Shown here one piece after another: positions 10,610-21,927 of a stretch of DNA of 64,000 nucleotides; within the stretch, counting starts at the first letter, position 1; each line of letters opens with the position of its first letter. The stretch is from Raffaelea ambrosiae (Eukaryota; Ascomycota; Sordariomycetes; Ophiostomatales; Ophiostomataceae). Under the pieces are notes generated by a model that was not told where the DNA came from, did not search any database, and was given only the letters and a program-made list of their open reading frames with translations. A program made the position numbers and the translations under genes. Where the stretch lies: contig PCDI01000002.1 in assembly GCA_002778195.1 (NCBI GenBank), forward strand, positions 1,365,182 to 1,429,181, written 5' to 3'.

Positions 10610-12212
10610 TTACAGCACCATCAGACCAACAGCGCCGGACACGAAAAAGACGACCTGAAGAGCAGCACCGGCGCGGTGTCCGGCCCCCGCGGTTGGCGTC
10701 CCGGACACGGCGGACGGCCCTGTCGTGCTCGCATTGGCCTGGCCCTGGCTGGCCGTCTGGTTGTTGCTGCTGCTGCTGCTGCTGCTGCTGTTGTCGTTGT
10801 TGTTGTTGCCGCTGGTGCGGGGTGCCGGCGCCTCGTCCATCAGCATGGACAGCAGGGCGCCGAGGGCGTTCATCTCCTGGCCCGCCCCGTCGGTGCCGTC
10901 GTACGCGCCGTCCTCCCAGCGGAACCCGCACACGCGTCCCGTCTTGCCGCCCGTGCACTGCTTCGCGGCCGCCTCGGCCGACGTGCGCAGCGTGGCGTAG
11001 ATGCGGTCGTGGGCAAAGGGGGCGACCTGGGCGGCGACGGCGAGCCAGCGGTGGACGTAGCCCTTGAACGAGAGCATGTCGGTGGTGCAGGTGAGCCTGT
11101 CCCGGGTCTCGCAGGACACCTCCGTGGCGATGCCGTGGGGGAAAAAGACGGCGAGCATGTTGTCGAGGAGGCCGTCGACGCGTGTCTGCCAGACGGCGTC
11201 TTGTGTCTGGGGGGTGTCAGTCACTGCGAGTCCACACAAAGGGGCAGAAAGAGGTCTTTAGAGAAGTCCACCCGTAAACTGTGTGATAAAGACACCCTCA
11301 AGACCCCAAAGACAGCAAAGACATCAAAGACACCAAGGACCAAGCACTCGCAACTCCACTTACATGGTTGTACATAAACGCTGCCCCCTGCAGATAGACG
11401 GCCGCGGCGTCCGAAAACTGCACCCGGCTGATGGCCGTGCAGTTCGTCTCGGTGTGGGCGCCGTCGTAGACGTGGTAGGCGCCGTCGATCAGCCCGACGC
11501 CCGCCGTCCAGTCCCACATCCGCACCGCCCAGTCCGCATACGTCTGGTTCTGCGTGTAGTGCGCCAGCCGCGCGCCCAGATTGAACAGGCACCCGTTGGA
11601 CATGGCGTTCTTGTAGTCGTACCCGCTGTTCATGGGCAGAATCTGCCACCGCAGCCCACCGCCGCACGTGCTGTCGTCGTCGTCGTCGTCGGCACCGTCG
11701 GCCCCGTCGACCCGGCTCGCCTGCACATCAAACACGGCCTGCGCCAGCGCCAGCCACGCCGGCTGGTCCGCGGCCGGTTGTTCTTCAAACGCCGTCTCGG
11801 CCGCCAGCAGCGCCGCCATGCCCCAAAACGCCTGGTCGTCGTTGCCCATCGTGGCCGTCCAGTTGAGCGGCATGAACATATTCTGCGGCGGGCCCGCCTG
11901 GAACGCCAGGGCCTGCACGACCTCGGCGTTGTACAGCGTGTCGCCCGTGTAGTGCCAGTAGTCGATCATGGTCCCCCACAGCGCGCCGCCCTGCCACCAG
12001 CCGTAGTCGCCGCTGGGTGGCGGCCCCGGCAGCAGGCCCGGGATCGCGCCCGTCTGGTTGCCCTTGTAGTAGGCCATGACGTCGTGGGCTTTCAGCTGGG
12101 CGGCCGCGCGGATCGAGTCGGCCGAGTCAAAGTCCACCTCAAGCGCCGCCCAGGCACATCTGGCCGTCGTGGCCGCGGCCAAGGCCAGCCAGGAGATCAG
12201 GAAGCGTGCCAT
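10610..12212 (-). CDS. GPI-anchored GH76 endo-alpha-1,6-mannosidase, Dfg5/Dcw1 type
   Basis: Two exons, 11364-12212 and 10610-11206, joined in phase 0 across a 157-bp intron (donor GTAAGT, acceptor CAG), giving 481 residues. It has a signal peptide (residues 1-22) and the GH76 catalytic pair Asp125-Asp126 in MGNDDQAFWG. Conserved aromatic motifs include GDYGWWQGGALWG. A Ser/Asn/Gln-rich linker (SSSSSSSSNNQ) leads to a hydrophobic C-terminal tail (AALQVVFFVSGAVGLMVL) typical of a GPI-attachment signal. Dfg5/Dcw1 proteins act at the plasma membrane and are thought to transfer GPI proteins from their lipid anchor to wall glucan. The length matches the family (about 450-480). The linker is encoded by a CTG/GTT-type microsatellite (10756-10810), so its length is likely to vary between strains. 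Confidence 0.92.
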
Positions 12213-13184
12213 GTGTGACGAGAAGGGGGGGGGGGGGTGTCGTGGATGGTTGTTTGAATGCTCTCTGTGGTCGTCAAGATGCGCGTAGTCCGCAGATCGT
12301 GAGAGCAGAAGTTGCCGTCTCTGGGGGCCAAAAAGAAGCAGCGTCGAACGGCATCCTTTCAGACAATCTTTTCAGCAGCCCCTGGCATCCGAAGAGAAAG
12401 GGTCCCCAACCCCTACCTCGCGCTATTGTAAGCAAGAACCGCCCATTTCTGCTTTAGCTTAACTACTATGTACATAGCAGCTGGTGATCCTGCATGCCAA
12501 GCATTGCCAAGACGAAGTAAGAGTGCATACTAGTTAAATAAACAATTTCGGAAGCTCACTGTCCAGATCCACAGCCCGCCTGCTTATTCTGCAATACGGT
12601 AGAATCGTGTCTATTCGGTGTCAGCAAGTAGTGGAGGAAACAAAGTTAAGCGTAAGCTTAATTTCCTACATCCAACGTCCGCTTTTCGACACCCCTGTAC
12701 ACTAAAAAGCAACGTCCACCAACAGGAAGGACCAAGAAAAACTGGCACTGTATGTCTTTTGGCGTGATTCAGATACGGGAAGGAAGAGGCTTTATTGAGC
12801 TTCTACGAAGCTTCATAATTAGAGACAAAAGACGAAAAGAAGCAAAGAAAAAAGCAAAGAAATACAACGCGAACCGCCAACGACCGCAAAGGGTCTGGCT
12901 CACACAGACTGTCCATCACGTGTCCCTTTGACCGTTGGAATTCTTTGATGCCTGGTACCATATTCCTTCAACACAGACTCCGACTCACACAGAGAGTATA
13001 ATACTCCTTTCCTCGTAACACTCGTAAACACATGACAAACACAACACGCATGGAGAGTGCAATACTCTTGGCCTTTCTTATTTTCCTTCCCGGTGATGTA
13101 CAATGATGTACGGTGATGCACGTCCCAGTGAAGTACCGGTTGATGTACTTGGGTGTACTTGGGTGTGCTTGGTCCTATTGCTTC
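12213..13184. other. Intergenic, no gene seen
   Basis: Promoter of the GH76 gene on the left and 3' flank of the AT-hook gene on the right. Holds a perfect 12-bp palindrome CTATGTACATAG at 12466-12477 that overlaps one copy of the dispersed TACTATGTA motif. Confidence 0.5.
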
Positions 13185-14228
13185 TTAGCGAAGCTCCGAG
13201 TACTGGCGGTCCTTCACGCTCATGCGCTTCAGGGCGTCGTCGAACTCCTGGTCGGTGATCCAGTTGACACCCCGTCCGGGGACGATTGGATACCTAGAGA
13301 GTGAGCGAGAGAGGTCAGCGCCTGAGCACAGCGAGGACAGGTATGATACACCACTGGACGAGCAAGATCAAACAGACGGGGTGACCTACTCGGGATGAGT
13401 CGGGATCGGAAGGGGCGGTAGATCCTCGAAAATATCGAATTCGCCGTAGATCGCGTCGGCCTCCTTGCTGCGGATCTCTCTCTTCTTCTTTTCCTTGGCG
13501 GCAGCGTCCGCGTCGGCGGCATAGCCAGACGACGTGCGCACGTAGCTCTCGGGCGAGATCTGGCTCGTGGGCCAGTGGCCATTCGTGATCGGCGACGGCA
13601 CGGCAAAGGTGCTCGAGCGGGCATGCATGGGATGGCCCTCCGGGATGACGGCCTCGGGGACGCGGAGCTGGTAGCCCTTGGGCTTGCGGCCGCGGCGGTT
13701 CTTGCGGGCCAGAGGGAAGCCCCCGCCCGCGAACAGGACGGGACCAGTCGACGGGCCCGCCTTGGGAGCGGGGGAGGCGGCGTCCGCGTTGTGGACTTTG
13801 GCCTTGCGGCCCTTCTTGGCCCTGGGCTCCTGGGCCTCGGGCGCGTCCTGGTAGTCCTGGGGCTCCAGCGCCACATAGTCGTCCTCGATGCCCTGGGGGA
13901 ACGGGGGGAGATGCGAAAAGCTGGGGAAGTGGGACAGCCGAGGGACCTGGGGAACCGGGACATCCACGAAATCCTCGAGGTCACGATCCTCGGCGTCGGG
14001 GGGGCCCTGGACACCTTGCATGGCCTGGAGATCCTGGGTCTCCGGAGAGCCATAGCCCATCAGGCGACGGAACTCCTCGTCGCGCTCCTGAACATTATTT
14101 TTAGCACATTTACCTTTCTCGGTCTTGAAACCGTTCTTAGCATTGAGCTCCTCAGACTCTTCAGGCTTCTCAGACTCCTTGTGATCTTTTTTGGGCTTGT
14201 CGCTGAAGATTCTCTCCAGCTCCGACAT
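13185..14228 (-). CDS. Unknown nuclear-type protein with AT-hook-like motif
   Basis: Two exons, 13390-14228 and 13185-13293, with a 96-bp intron (GTAGGT...TAG) in phase 2, give 315 residues. Splicing removes the stop that ends the first frame and joins PIPTHPE to YPIVPGRGVNWITDQE, a coherent continuation. The N-terminus is strongly charged (Lys/Glu, residues 1-55), the middle is Pro-rich, and residues 178-185 (RRGRKPKG) match an AT-hook DNA-binding core. A second basic patch lies at 137-144. The C-terminal 35 residues are a compact charged tail. No enzyme domain, signal peptide or membrane segment. I do not recognise the family; nuclear or chromatin location is inferred from the basic motifs only. 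Confidence 0.7.
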
Positions 14229-16876
14229 GATCTTGTCGCCGGTGCGACCACGAGGAGTCTGCTTCGGATGTATATGTCAGCAGTGAATCTGGAGAGGAAA
14301 TATAGCCAGGGGGCACACCATGGGCAAGAGAAAAGCAAAGAGAGCAGCTTGGCAAATGACTTGGCGGACGAGACCTTTGTTCGGAGTCTTCCAGGTAAAC
14401 AGAAGCACAAAATACGAACCATTTTGGTGTTGGTTTCCGGGGTCTGTTTGACAACTAAAGATGAAATGAAATGGTGCAAAGGTATAGATGCAAAAGTAGA
14501 TCAAATAAACAAAAACAGACGAGTGGCCACGAGAGGCGAGAAGACAGCAACACTGGGGGAGAAAAGGTTGACGATTGCAGAGTTTTCACGCGTTCGTGAT
14601 GTAGAGAGAGCTCATGGAGATCTGTCTCGAGAAATAATAGACAACCGTAGCAAGGGTAGCGTAGACAACCAGATAGGAATAGACGGCGCGGTAGATGTTC
14701 TCAATGAGATCTTTGATTTGGATGATCAGAGTCAAGAGAATGGGGATGCTCATGTTGAGTCGAAGCTGGAGAAGAAAGAAGTAGTGTAGGTGTCCGAGAA
14801 AAAAAAAGATGAGGCAGGAGAGAAGGTTTTTTTTATTTTATTTTTATTTTTTTGGCTTCCTGGCCGTTAATTTTGCGTTGCTTGTAGCACAGAAACTGGC
14901 AGAAAAAAGCAGGGAAAGTAAACATGAGGGCAGGGCCAGAGCAGGAGAAAGGCCAAAGGTTTCCCCTACGCGGACGAGGTAAACAGTACGGAGAAGCAAG
15001 TTTCAACGGACGATTGCGGAGTCATGGTCACGTCACAGGACGACCAATGCAATCAGACAGAACATTGAGGGCATCGTCAATGAGCCCGAGCTTGCTCTCG
15101 CTATTCTCCTGTGTATAGGCCGATGTGAACAAGAATAGGCAAGACTCTATACTCGAGAGAAGCCCGCCGACGGCATTGGGCTGTCTGTACGAGGCCTCGG
15201 CTTGCTTCCTGTCCAAGGGAAATCAAACGAGAACAACTGCCGTCTTCTGAGAGACGCAGATTTCTATCCAGTATTCCCACAATTGCTCTGTGATGATGGG
15301 CTTGCCCTTCTATTGATTTCTTCCAATGTATGTATTCCCCCAGGCAGGGATTGTCTCGAAGCTCCATGCCACGAGTGCCGAACACCGAAAGAAAACAATA
15401 CGAAGCCGGACTCGAATGCTGGTCATTGTCCGCTTTCGGGCGCGCTTTCACGAGAAAGCCATGGCCGGTCGAACGGGAGCAGGCTTGCTTTTGTCTTTTT
15501 GCTGGGGTCGATTGTACCCTTGTACCCCATTCTTGGCTGTTTGGACTAGAAGCCCTAGCACTCGTCACCGTCCCCGGACGTGCAAAAAAAGGAAGCCGTG
15601 ACCCACGGACGTGGCTGGGTTCCTGCCATATTGGGCTTTCCGGAAAGATGGCACGGTAACGAGCAAAAGCTCCTGCTGGGGAGGCCACATGACACTGGGC
15701 TGTATAGGGCGCGGAAGCTGCGAAGGCGAAGCCCTGCCGACTGACTTGTTCTTGACGAAGTAGAAATCGGTCAGAATCACAGAAACGAACGCATCCGAGC
15801 ATGATCATCATTATATAGTAATGATTCTGAGCAGACATATCTGCCAACAGAGTGGAGCAGACCAAAGAAATCTAGAGATGGAGAAAACAAAAGACAAAAG
15901 AAAAAAGAAAGAAAGAAAAAACACACAATCTCATATACAAACACCCCGTCACGCATTCTTCCAGGACCGTCCTTTCTCGTCAACTAAAGAGCCGGGTGTA
16001 TCATAGGACCGCCAGAATGGATCCTCTTTCCGTGCCACCGTTGTCGAGAACCCTGTCCACGAACAAAGAGTATACCGACAAACCAAATCAAACAACCACC
16101 CGTCACGGAACCACGACAAACTTCCTTTACGAAACACAAAGACACCGATCGCCACTGCGACTGACAGACCAACCACGCTTGTTGCTCAGCTCTTGCTCAT
16201 TTCTTGGCCGTCTGTACCTTCCACTTGTGCACGCGAAGCAGACAGTACGGCGCGACGGCGAGCAACACGCTGGACGCGAAATAGCACACAAGGATGCCAC
16301 AGTTGCGCCATCGCTCCGACTTTGGTCTCGGCCAAGATCGTCTCAGACAAGAACAACAAGAACAAAACACACACGAGTTGGGTGACCCCGGAGTCACCAT
16401 GCCTCGGGACGCTGATGCCACAGAGCCGGTCTCATTGGGTCGTGCGTTGTGTAGCTTTCTCTTGTTGGGGGCAATCTCAATTCGGGCCCGAATTGCAAGT
16501 CGATCTGCGGGCAGTCCGGGCGGTCCCTTGATCCAACCCAAACTCTGACAGGCACGCCGTCTTGCTTTCAGGGCGGCCCATCACAAGCACGGACGCGCGA
16601 GGGCATTCTTTTGAAGATGGGACCAGATCATGCAGACGGAACAGCCCTGTCTTCTGACAGGTCGAGTGTATCAGTTGTCTGAATATATTCAGTTTTGATG
16701 AAGCCATCTCTTTGTATTTCCGAGCTCCTTCTTTTCACCTCTTCTATTCTCTTCTTGATCTTCACTCTGTTCAGGCTATCCTCTCCACTCGGCCTACCGT
16801 CCCGTCTTCTTCGCCAATCCTCGACAACGTCCTTTCCTGGATACTCCCCTCGATAATCCCCCCCTTCTTCCGCCAT
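14229..16876. other. 2.6-kb intergenic region, no gene supported
   Basis: The frame at 13575-14789 plus is antisense to the AT-hook gene and is considered a shadow. A T-rich tract lies at 14826-14862. Other frames (for example 15101-15865 minus, 254 codons) show no family signature. The right end is the CT-rich 3' flank of the monooxygenase gene. Confidence 0.4.
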
Positions 16877-19141
16877 CTACTCCACCCACTCGTGGTGCGT
16901 CTTCGCGTCCAGCGCGCCATACTCCCGCAGGTAGTTCGTCAGCCGCACGTCGTCTTCGTCCTCGTCAATGTCCGTCGTCCCGTTGCCAAAGTACTCGAAC
17001 CGGTTGACCGCCGCCCCCGGCCGCCGCACAAAGTGGAAATCCTCCCACCGCGGATCCCGCAGCGCCCGCACCCGGTGGTGGAACGTCCCCGGCCACGCCA
17101 GCACCACGCGCGCGTCCGCGCCAAAGCCGATCTTGCTCCAGCTGCGGCACGCGCCCAGCACCGCCCGGCCCGCAAAGAAGGGGTCGATCAGGTTGTTGAA
17201 CTCGTCCGCCGCCTCCGGCCGCGGGTGCAGCGCGCTGTAGCTCTGGGACTGCACCTTGCGGATCGCCTTGCCAATGTACGTCGCCGTGATCTCTGCCTGC
17301 AGCGGCACCGACCCGCCGCCCGCGTTGGCCTGCGCCGCCAGCACGGTGAAGTAGTTTGGATACCCGGGCGCCATCACGCCCAGGTACGACTCCGGGTAGC
17401 CCACGGGGCTGCTGTCGGGCCCCCACTTGTCGCGCAGGTCCACGCCGTCCACGCCGATCACCGGGAACCGCGACGTGTACCCGTTGGCAAAGCCCGTCGC
17501 CGCCACGATGATGTCGGCCGGCCGGTGCGTGCCGTCCACCGTGACGATGCCCGTCGCGTCGACGCGCGCAATGCCGTCCGTGATGTACGCCAACCCCCCG
17601 TCCGGGCGCGTCAGCGCCTCCAGGTAGCCCGGCGACGGCGTCGGTCGCTTGCAGCCGTAGACGTAGTCCGGCGTGAGGCGCTGCAGCCACGCGTCGTCGC
17701 CGCCCAGCCGCTCGCGCATGCGCGCCAGCGCCTTGTCGCGGAGGGCCCCATGGGCCGGGTGTCCGACCACGGCGGCGCCCCGGTTGCGCGACCTTTGCAT
17801 GCGGACCTCCAGGTCGCGCCGGTACTGCACGTACGCGCCGGGCACCTCGCGGAACGCCCGCTTTTCGTCGTCCGTGTAGACATGTCCGCCCGGCGCCGCC
17901 GACGTGGCCTCGTCAAAGCCGCCGACGAGCGAGCCCGCGATCCACGTCTTGGAGCGCACGTAGTGGTCGACGTGGGCCGCCGCGCCCGGCCGGATCTGGT
18001 TCGCGACCACTTGCTGGCCGCTGGCGCCGGCGCCGATGACCGCGACCCGCTTGCCCTGGTAGGCCAAGTCCGGGGGCCAGAGCGCCGAGTGCACGACCCG
18101 GCCCTGGAAGGTGTCGTCCAGCAGGCCCGGGATGTCGTCGGGGAACGCGGGCTCGCTGATGCGGCCCTGGGCGCTGACGAGGAAATCGGCCGTGTCGACA
18201 AAGACCGCGCCGGTGTCGAGGTTACGCACCTCGACGGCCCACTGCGACGCGGCCGGCTGCCAGGTGGCCCGGAGCACCTGGTGGCGGAGGCGGAAGCGGT
18301 CGAGGATGCCGTACTTGGCGGCGACGCGCTCGTAGTACTGCTGGATCTCGGCGCCGCGGGGGTAGTACTCGGTCCAGTCGAGGTTGGGCTCGAAGCTGAG
18401 CTGGTAGACGTGCGACGGGATATCGCAACGGACGCCTGGATAGCTGAGGGGGTCAGTCAGTGAAGGACTTTTGGAAGAACTGTATTTGTTTGTTCTGTTT
18501 GTTCTTTTCTTCTTTTTTTGATCGTTTTTGATTTGATTTGATTTGATTTGATTTCTTTTTTGTTTTTCTCCTTCCCTATTTTTGCATGCTTATTTCTTGC
18601 CGTTTGTCTAGGACGGTTGACTTACACGTTTGCAGCCCAGGTGCCCCCCTGTGCGTGTTAGCACGGAAACGCAAAGAAAGAGTCAAACTGTTGGCTCACA
18701 ATCTTGTCCAGACGGTCATACACCGTGACAGTCGAGTTCGGGACCTTTTGCGACAGCAGCACAGCATTGGCCGTACCGCCAATGCCGGCACCGACGACGA
18801 TGATCTGCCAGGTTGGTCAGCGCATCAGAATGCGGAACAAGAAAAGACCCAAATAGCTTGCTTGCCTTGACCGGCCGGTCCTCCCGCCAGGTCTCCTGCT
18901 TGGGCGTGTACCGGGCAGCAATGCGGGCCGCCAAGGCTGGGTGGATCGTCTTCTTTTCCTTGGGCTCCTGGGTTGGAGCTTCGGAGACCTGTGGGACCGA
19001 CGCTGTCGAGGCCTCGGGTTCGGGTACCCCCGGGGCTGAGGCCACTGTGGCCTCGGCTTCGGCCTGGACCGGGAACACCGGCACGTCATCCGCGGCCGCC
19101 TTGGCCGAGACGGCAGGGAAGTTTTCCATCACGGATCCCAT
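16877..19141 (-). CDS. Baeyer-Villiger-type flavin monooxygenase
   Basis: Four exons, 18866-19141, 18700-18804, 18626-18648 and 16877-18443, give 656 residues. Introns are 61 bp (GC-AG: GCAAGC...CAG), 51 bp (GTGAGC...CAG) and 182 bp (GTAAGT...CAG). Exon 3 is only 23 bp and encodes the GGTWAAN core. The N-terminal 90 residues are Ala/Pro/Glu-rich and probably disordered. Then come the FAD-binding motif GAGIGG (97-102), GGTW, the Baeyer-Villiger fingerprint FxGxxxHxxxWP at 247-258 (FQGRVVHSALWP), and the second dinucleotide motif GAGASG (272-277) for NADPH. This order is the class B flavoprotein layout that inserts oxygen next to a ketone. Substrate unknown; many fungal relatives act in secondary metabolism or steroid/ketone degradation, but no biosynthetic core gene is nearby. 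The third intron carries an ATTTG microsatellite (about 18526-18554). Confidence 0.9.
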
Positions 19142-19798
19142 GGTGAAGATTCTGGCTCGGAATTTGGGACCTTGCGAGTCTGAAGAAGAAAAAAAATAGA
19201 AAAGAAACAGAAAGCGAGATGAAAAAAAAAAACAGATACGAGTCGTCCCCGGGAGCTCGTTCCTATAAGAACACATATCCCTCCGAGCTATTACAACTTT
19301 TGCTACCCCGATCACGACAGTCCTGGAGCCGGATGGACACCCGCTCCGCGTATATTACGAACGGCCATATCGCCATTGGGAGGGGGGAGCGAGTCTGGAC
19401 CAGACTGGGAGGTGTGTCGGATATCTGTGCCGCCAGCGAATTTGATGCCGACATCACCAAAATCGGCCATAATCAAGCGAAGCGTGGGCGAGAAGGTAGG
19501 GCTGACACCATAAGCTCGAAAAGCACATCAGACATGCGGACCGGCAGAGGGCCCTGCATGTCCGGTTTCCTCCATTGGGGCAGTGACTGTGTTGTCGTTC
19601 CAATGCATTTTATTTGCTGATGTGTTTTCCTTTTTTTTTTTGGTCTTGTTCTTTTGGTCTTGCCCTTCTGGCCTTTCTTTTTCTGTATTTTGGCCTTTTG
19701 AAGGTTCTTTTCATGTCATTTTTGTTTTTGGCGTGTTTTCTTCTTTTCATCTTGAGGTTTTCCCTTCATTTCATCCCATTCTCCCCTGATTCCTTCCT
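19142..19798. other. Intergenic, no gene seen
   Basis: Promoter of the monooxygenase gene and T-rich 3' flank of the deaminase gene. Confidence 0.5.
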
Positions 19799-20893
19799 TC
19801 AATCTTCCACTTTGACGGCTTCCAATTCGGCCAAAATCGCTTCCTTGACCGCGTCCTCGGCCCAGGACATCTTGACCCCGTTGATGGCCAGCTGCCGCAT
19901 GTCCCGCTGGCTCATGCCCGCATAGGTCTGCGTCTTCTGCATCGCGCCGTCGATCCACACCCCGTGCATGTACGTCGGGTCGTCGCTGTTGATGCAAAAG
20001 GTCACGCCCGCCTCCCACAGGCTGCGGATCTTGGGGAAGAGGGTCTCGGTCGCCTGCCGGCGGTGGTACGCGTGCGGACACAGCGTCAGGCCAATGTTGC
20101 GCGCCTTGAGGCCGGCCACCAGGTCCGGGCGCGAATACGCGTCCAGGCCGTGGTCGATGCGGTCGGCGCCGCGGCCGGCGCAGACGTCAAAGATGGCCTC
20201 GTGGATGTGCGCGTGGTGGTCCTTCTGGTCGACGTCGCAGTGCATGGTCACCCGCAGGCCGTCGCGCTTGGCCCACTGGAAGGCCTCCTCGAAGAGCAGC
20301 GGCGGGCGGTCGTACTCGTTGGCGGCCAGGCCGACGGCGTGGAACAGGCCGTGGCCGGTGCCGTCGGCCAGCTTGGCCCAGGGCCGGGCGGCGCGGTACG
20401 CCGCGAGCCCCTCCGCGGGCGGCAGGTCGCGCAGGAAGCAGAAGATCCACGTGCTGTGCACGCCGTGCTGCTCGACGGCGTCGTGCTGGGCGCGCAGGTA
20501 GCCGTTGAGGACGTGCGCGGCGGGCACGCCGCGGCGGGTGTGGGCCTGGATGTCGAAGAAGGGCTCGGCGTAGCGGACGTTGAGCGCGCGGCAGCGGGCG
20601 AGGTAGGCCATGGCGAGGTCGTAGAAGTCGTCCTCGGTGCGCAGCACCTGGCAGCCGGCAAAGTAGGCCTCGAAAAAGGTCGGGCGGGTGGTGTCGCCGT
20701 TGAGCTCGGGCCGGTGGTTGTAGGTGACGTTGTAGGAGGCGAGCAGGTCGTCGTAGGTGGCGTAGGGCAGCGGGACGTTGTTGCGGTGGGCGAGCTTCCA
20801 GCGCAGGGCGGGCGTGAGGGTGCCCTCGATGTGGACGTGCAGCTCGACCTTGGGGAGGGCGGCGATGAACGGCGAGACCTCGAGGCCGTTCAT
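19799..20893 (-). CDS. Adenosine/adenine deaminase-family protein with altered HAGE motif
   Basis: Single exon, 364 residues from the ATG at 20893. The frame is open to 21121, but the extra N-terminus is only translated CT-rich leader. The metal-binding HxH is at residues 19-21 in ELHVHIEGT. The third zinc ligand lies in TMHCDVDQ, another histidine in DRIDHGLD, and the Asp pair in NSDDPTY near the C-terminus. Classical adenosine and adenine deaminases have HAGE at the third site, with the Glu as proton shuttle; here Cys-Asp-Val follows the His. Length matches Aah1/ADA proteins (340-365). It is probably a cytosolic purine or pterin-type amidohydrolase, with substrate uncertain because of the changed motif. 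No signal peptide. Confidence 0.88.
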   Translation of the reverse strand: MNGLEVSPFIAALPKVELHVHIEGTLTPALRWKLAHRNNVPLPYATYDDLLASYNVTYNHRPELNGDTTRPTFFEAYFAGCQVLRTEDDFYDLAMAYLARCRALNVRYAEPFFDIQAHTRRGVPAAHVLNGYLRAQHDAVEQHGVHSTWIFCFLRDLPPAEGLAAYRAARPWAKLADGTGHGLFHAVGLAANEYDRPPLLFEEAFQWAKRDGLRVTMHCDVDQKDHHAHIHEAIFDVCAGRGADRIDHGLDAYSRPDLVAGLKARNIGLTLCPHAYHRRQATETLFPKIRSLWEAGVTFCINSDDPTYMHGVWIDGAMQKTQTYAGMSQRDMRQLAINGVKMSWAEDAVKEAILAELEAVKVED

Positions 20894-21927
20894 GGTGGGA
20901 AGGCTTGCGAAGAGATGCTGGAGAAATGTGGCGACAGGATGCCGGACAAAGGGAGAAATGGGAAGGATGAACAGAAGAGGAGGAGGAGAAAGAAGAGGAG
21001 GAGGAAGAGGAAGAAGAAAAAAAGAAGAACAGAAGAAAAAGAAGAAGAAAAGAAGAAAAGAAGAAAAGAAGAAGAAAACAGGACCAGATAACCCAACCGT
21101 AGAGATCACGAAACTCGGCAATGCGTAGACGGCACTCTAGACGATGCAACTTGTTCAACTCTACTTACGATACAAGATCCCGCATCCGATAGAACCGTGC
21201 TCCAGAAGTGCACCGGAAGCATACCGGGACCATACTGAACCACAACGCGCGATCTCCATGTGGGAAACATGCAGGCCGTCATCGTTTTACGTGTTTGGAG
21301 ATTGGCCGTTATCTCGATTACAACAGTCGGGAAAGTCTGTGGGTAGCGCACAGGCTGTCCCAGTACCACTGTTGGCACCGCTCCCCACTGCCCGTAGAAA
21401 GCTTTCTAGAAGAGGTTAGGCCTGGTTAGGCTCGGTGCTGGCTCCTTCCCTTCCTGTCAAGTACTGGGCGTGGCGCCGCCAAGCTCCGCTGTGGCTCGAT
21501 CTCAGCATTTTTAGCCGGTCTTCGCTGTTCCTAGGCTCTGACCGTCGCTAACCGTCGACAGTTCTTAGCGCTGGCACGCCACCAAAGCTTCTTCTCTTCG
21601 CTGCCAAGCCGGACGTCTGTCCAGGAGGGTCCGGGTTCCCACATGCAACCATGGGCGCACGTCAAGCCTGTCTCCATCCCTTATCGGCCGCTGCCCGCAC
21701 ACAAGAGGATTAACAACACAATTGACATACAGGATTGCCCAGGGGCCGATTGGTGGCTGCGGAAGTCCTGGTCATGCGGGCGACAAGGCCCAGCCGTTGT
21801 GGCCCGACGTCGAGATAAGCCCAGACCCCGGTCGCAGCACGTACGACGCCAGCGACAGCCAATCTCGGCCGCTGGATGCGCGGCCAGAGAGACTCGACCC
21901 TCCCCGCAGACAAACGGCCATTCCCCC
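20894..21927. other. Divergent promoter region with purine-rich tract
   Basis: Lies between the deaminase (minus) and the first transporter (plus). A GA-rich tract at about 20975-21085 is the CT-rich leader of the deaminase read on the other strand. No gene seen; the frame from 21643 is upstream of the chosen transporter start. Confidence 0.5.

Noticed and set aside
13575..14789. 404-codon plus-strand frame
   Set aside because: Mostly antisense to the AT-hook gene, which has better splice and composition support; GC-rich coding strands often leave open antisense frames.
16712..18463. 583-codon plus-strand frame
   Set aside because: Exactly antisense to the monooxygenase and rich in Arg/Val/His, as expected of a shadow frame.
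19964..21091. 375-codon plus-strand frame
   Set aside because: Antisense to the deaminase gene; Gly/Val/Ala-biased shadow ending in translated GA-rich leader.
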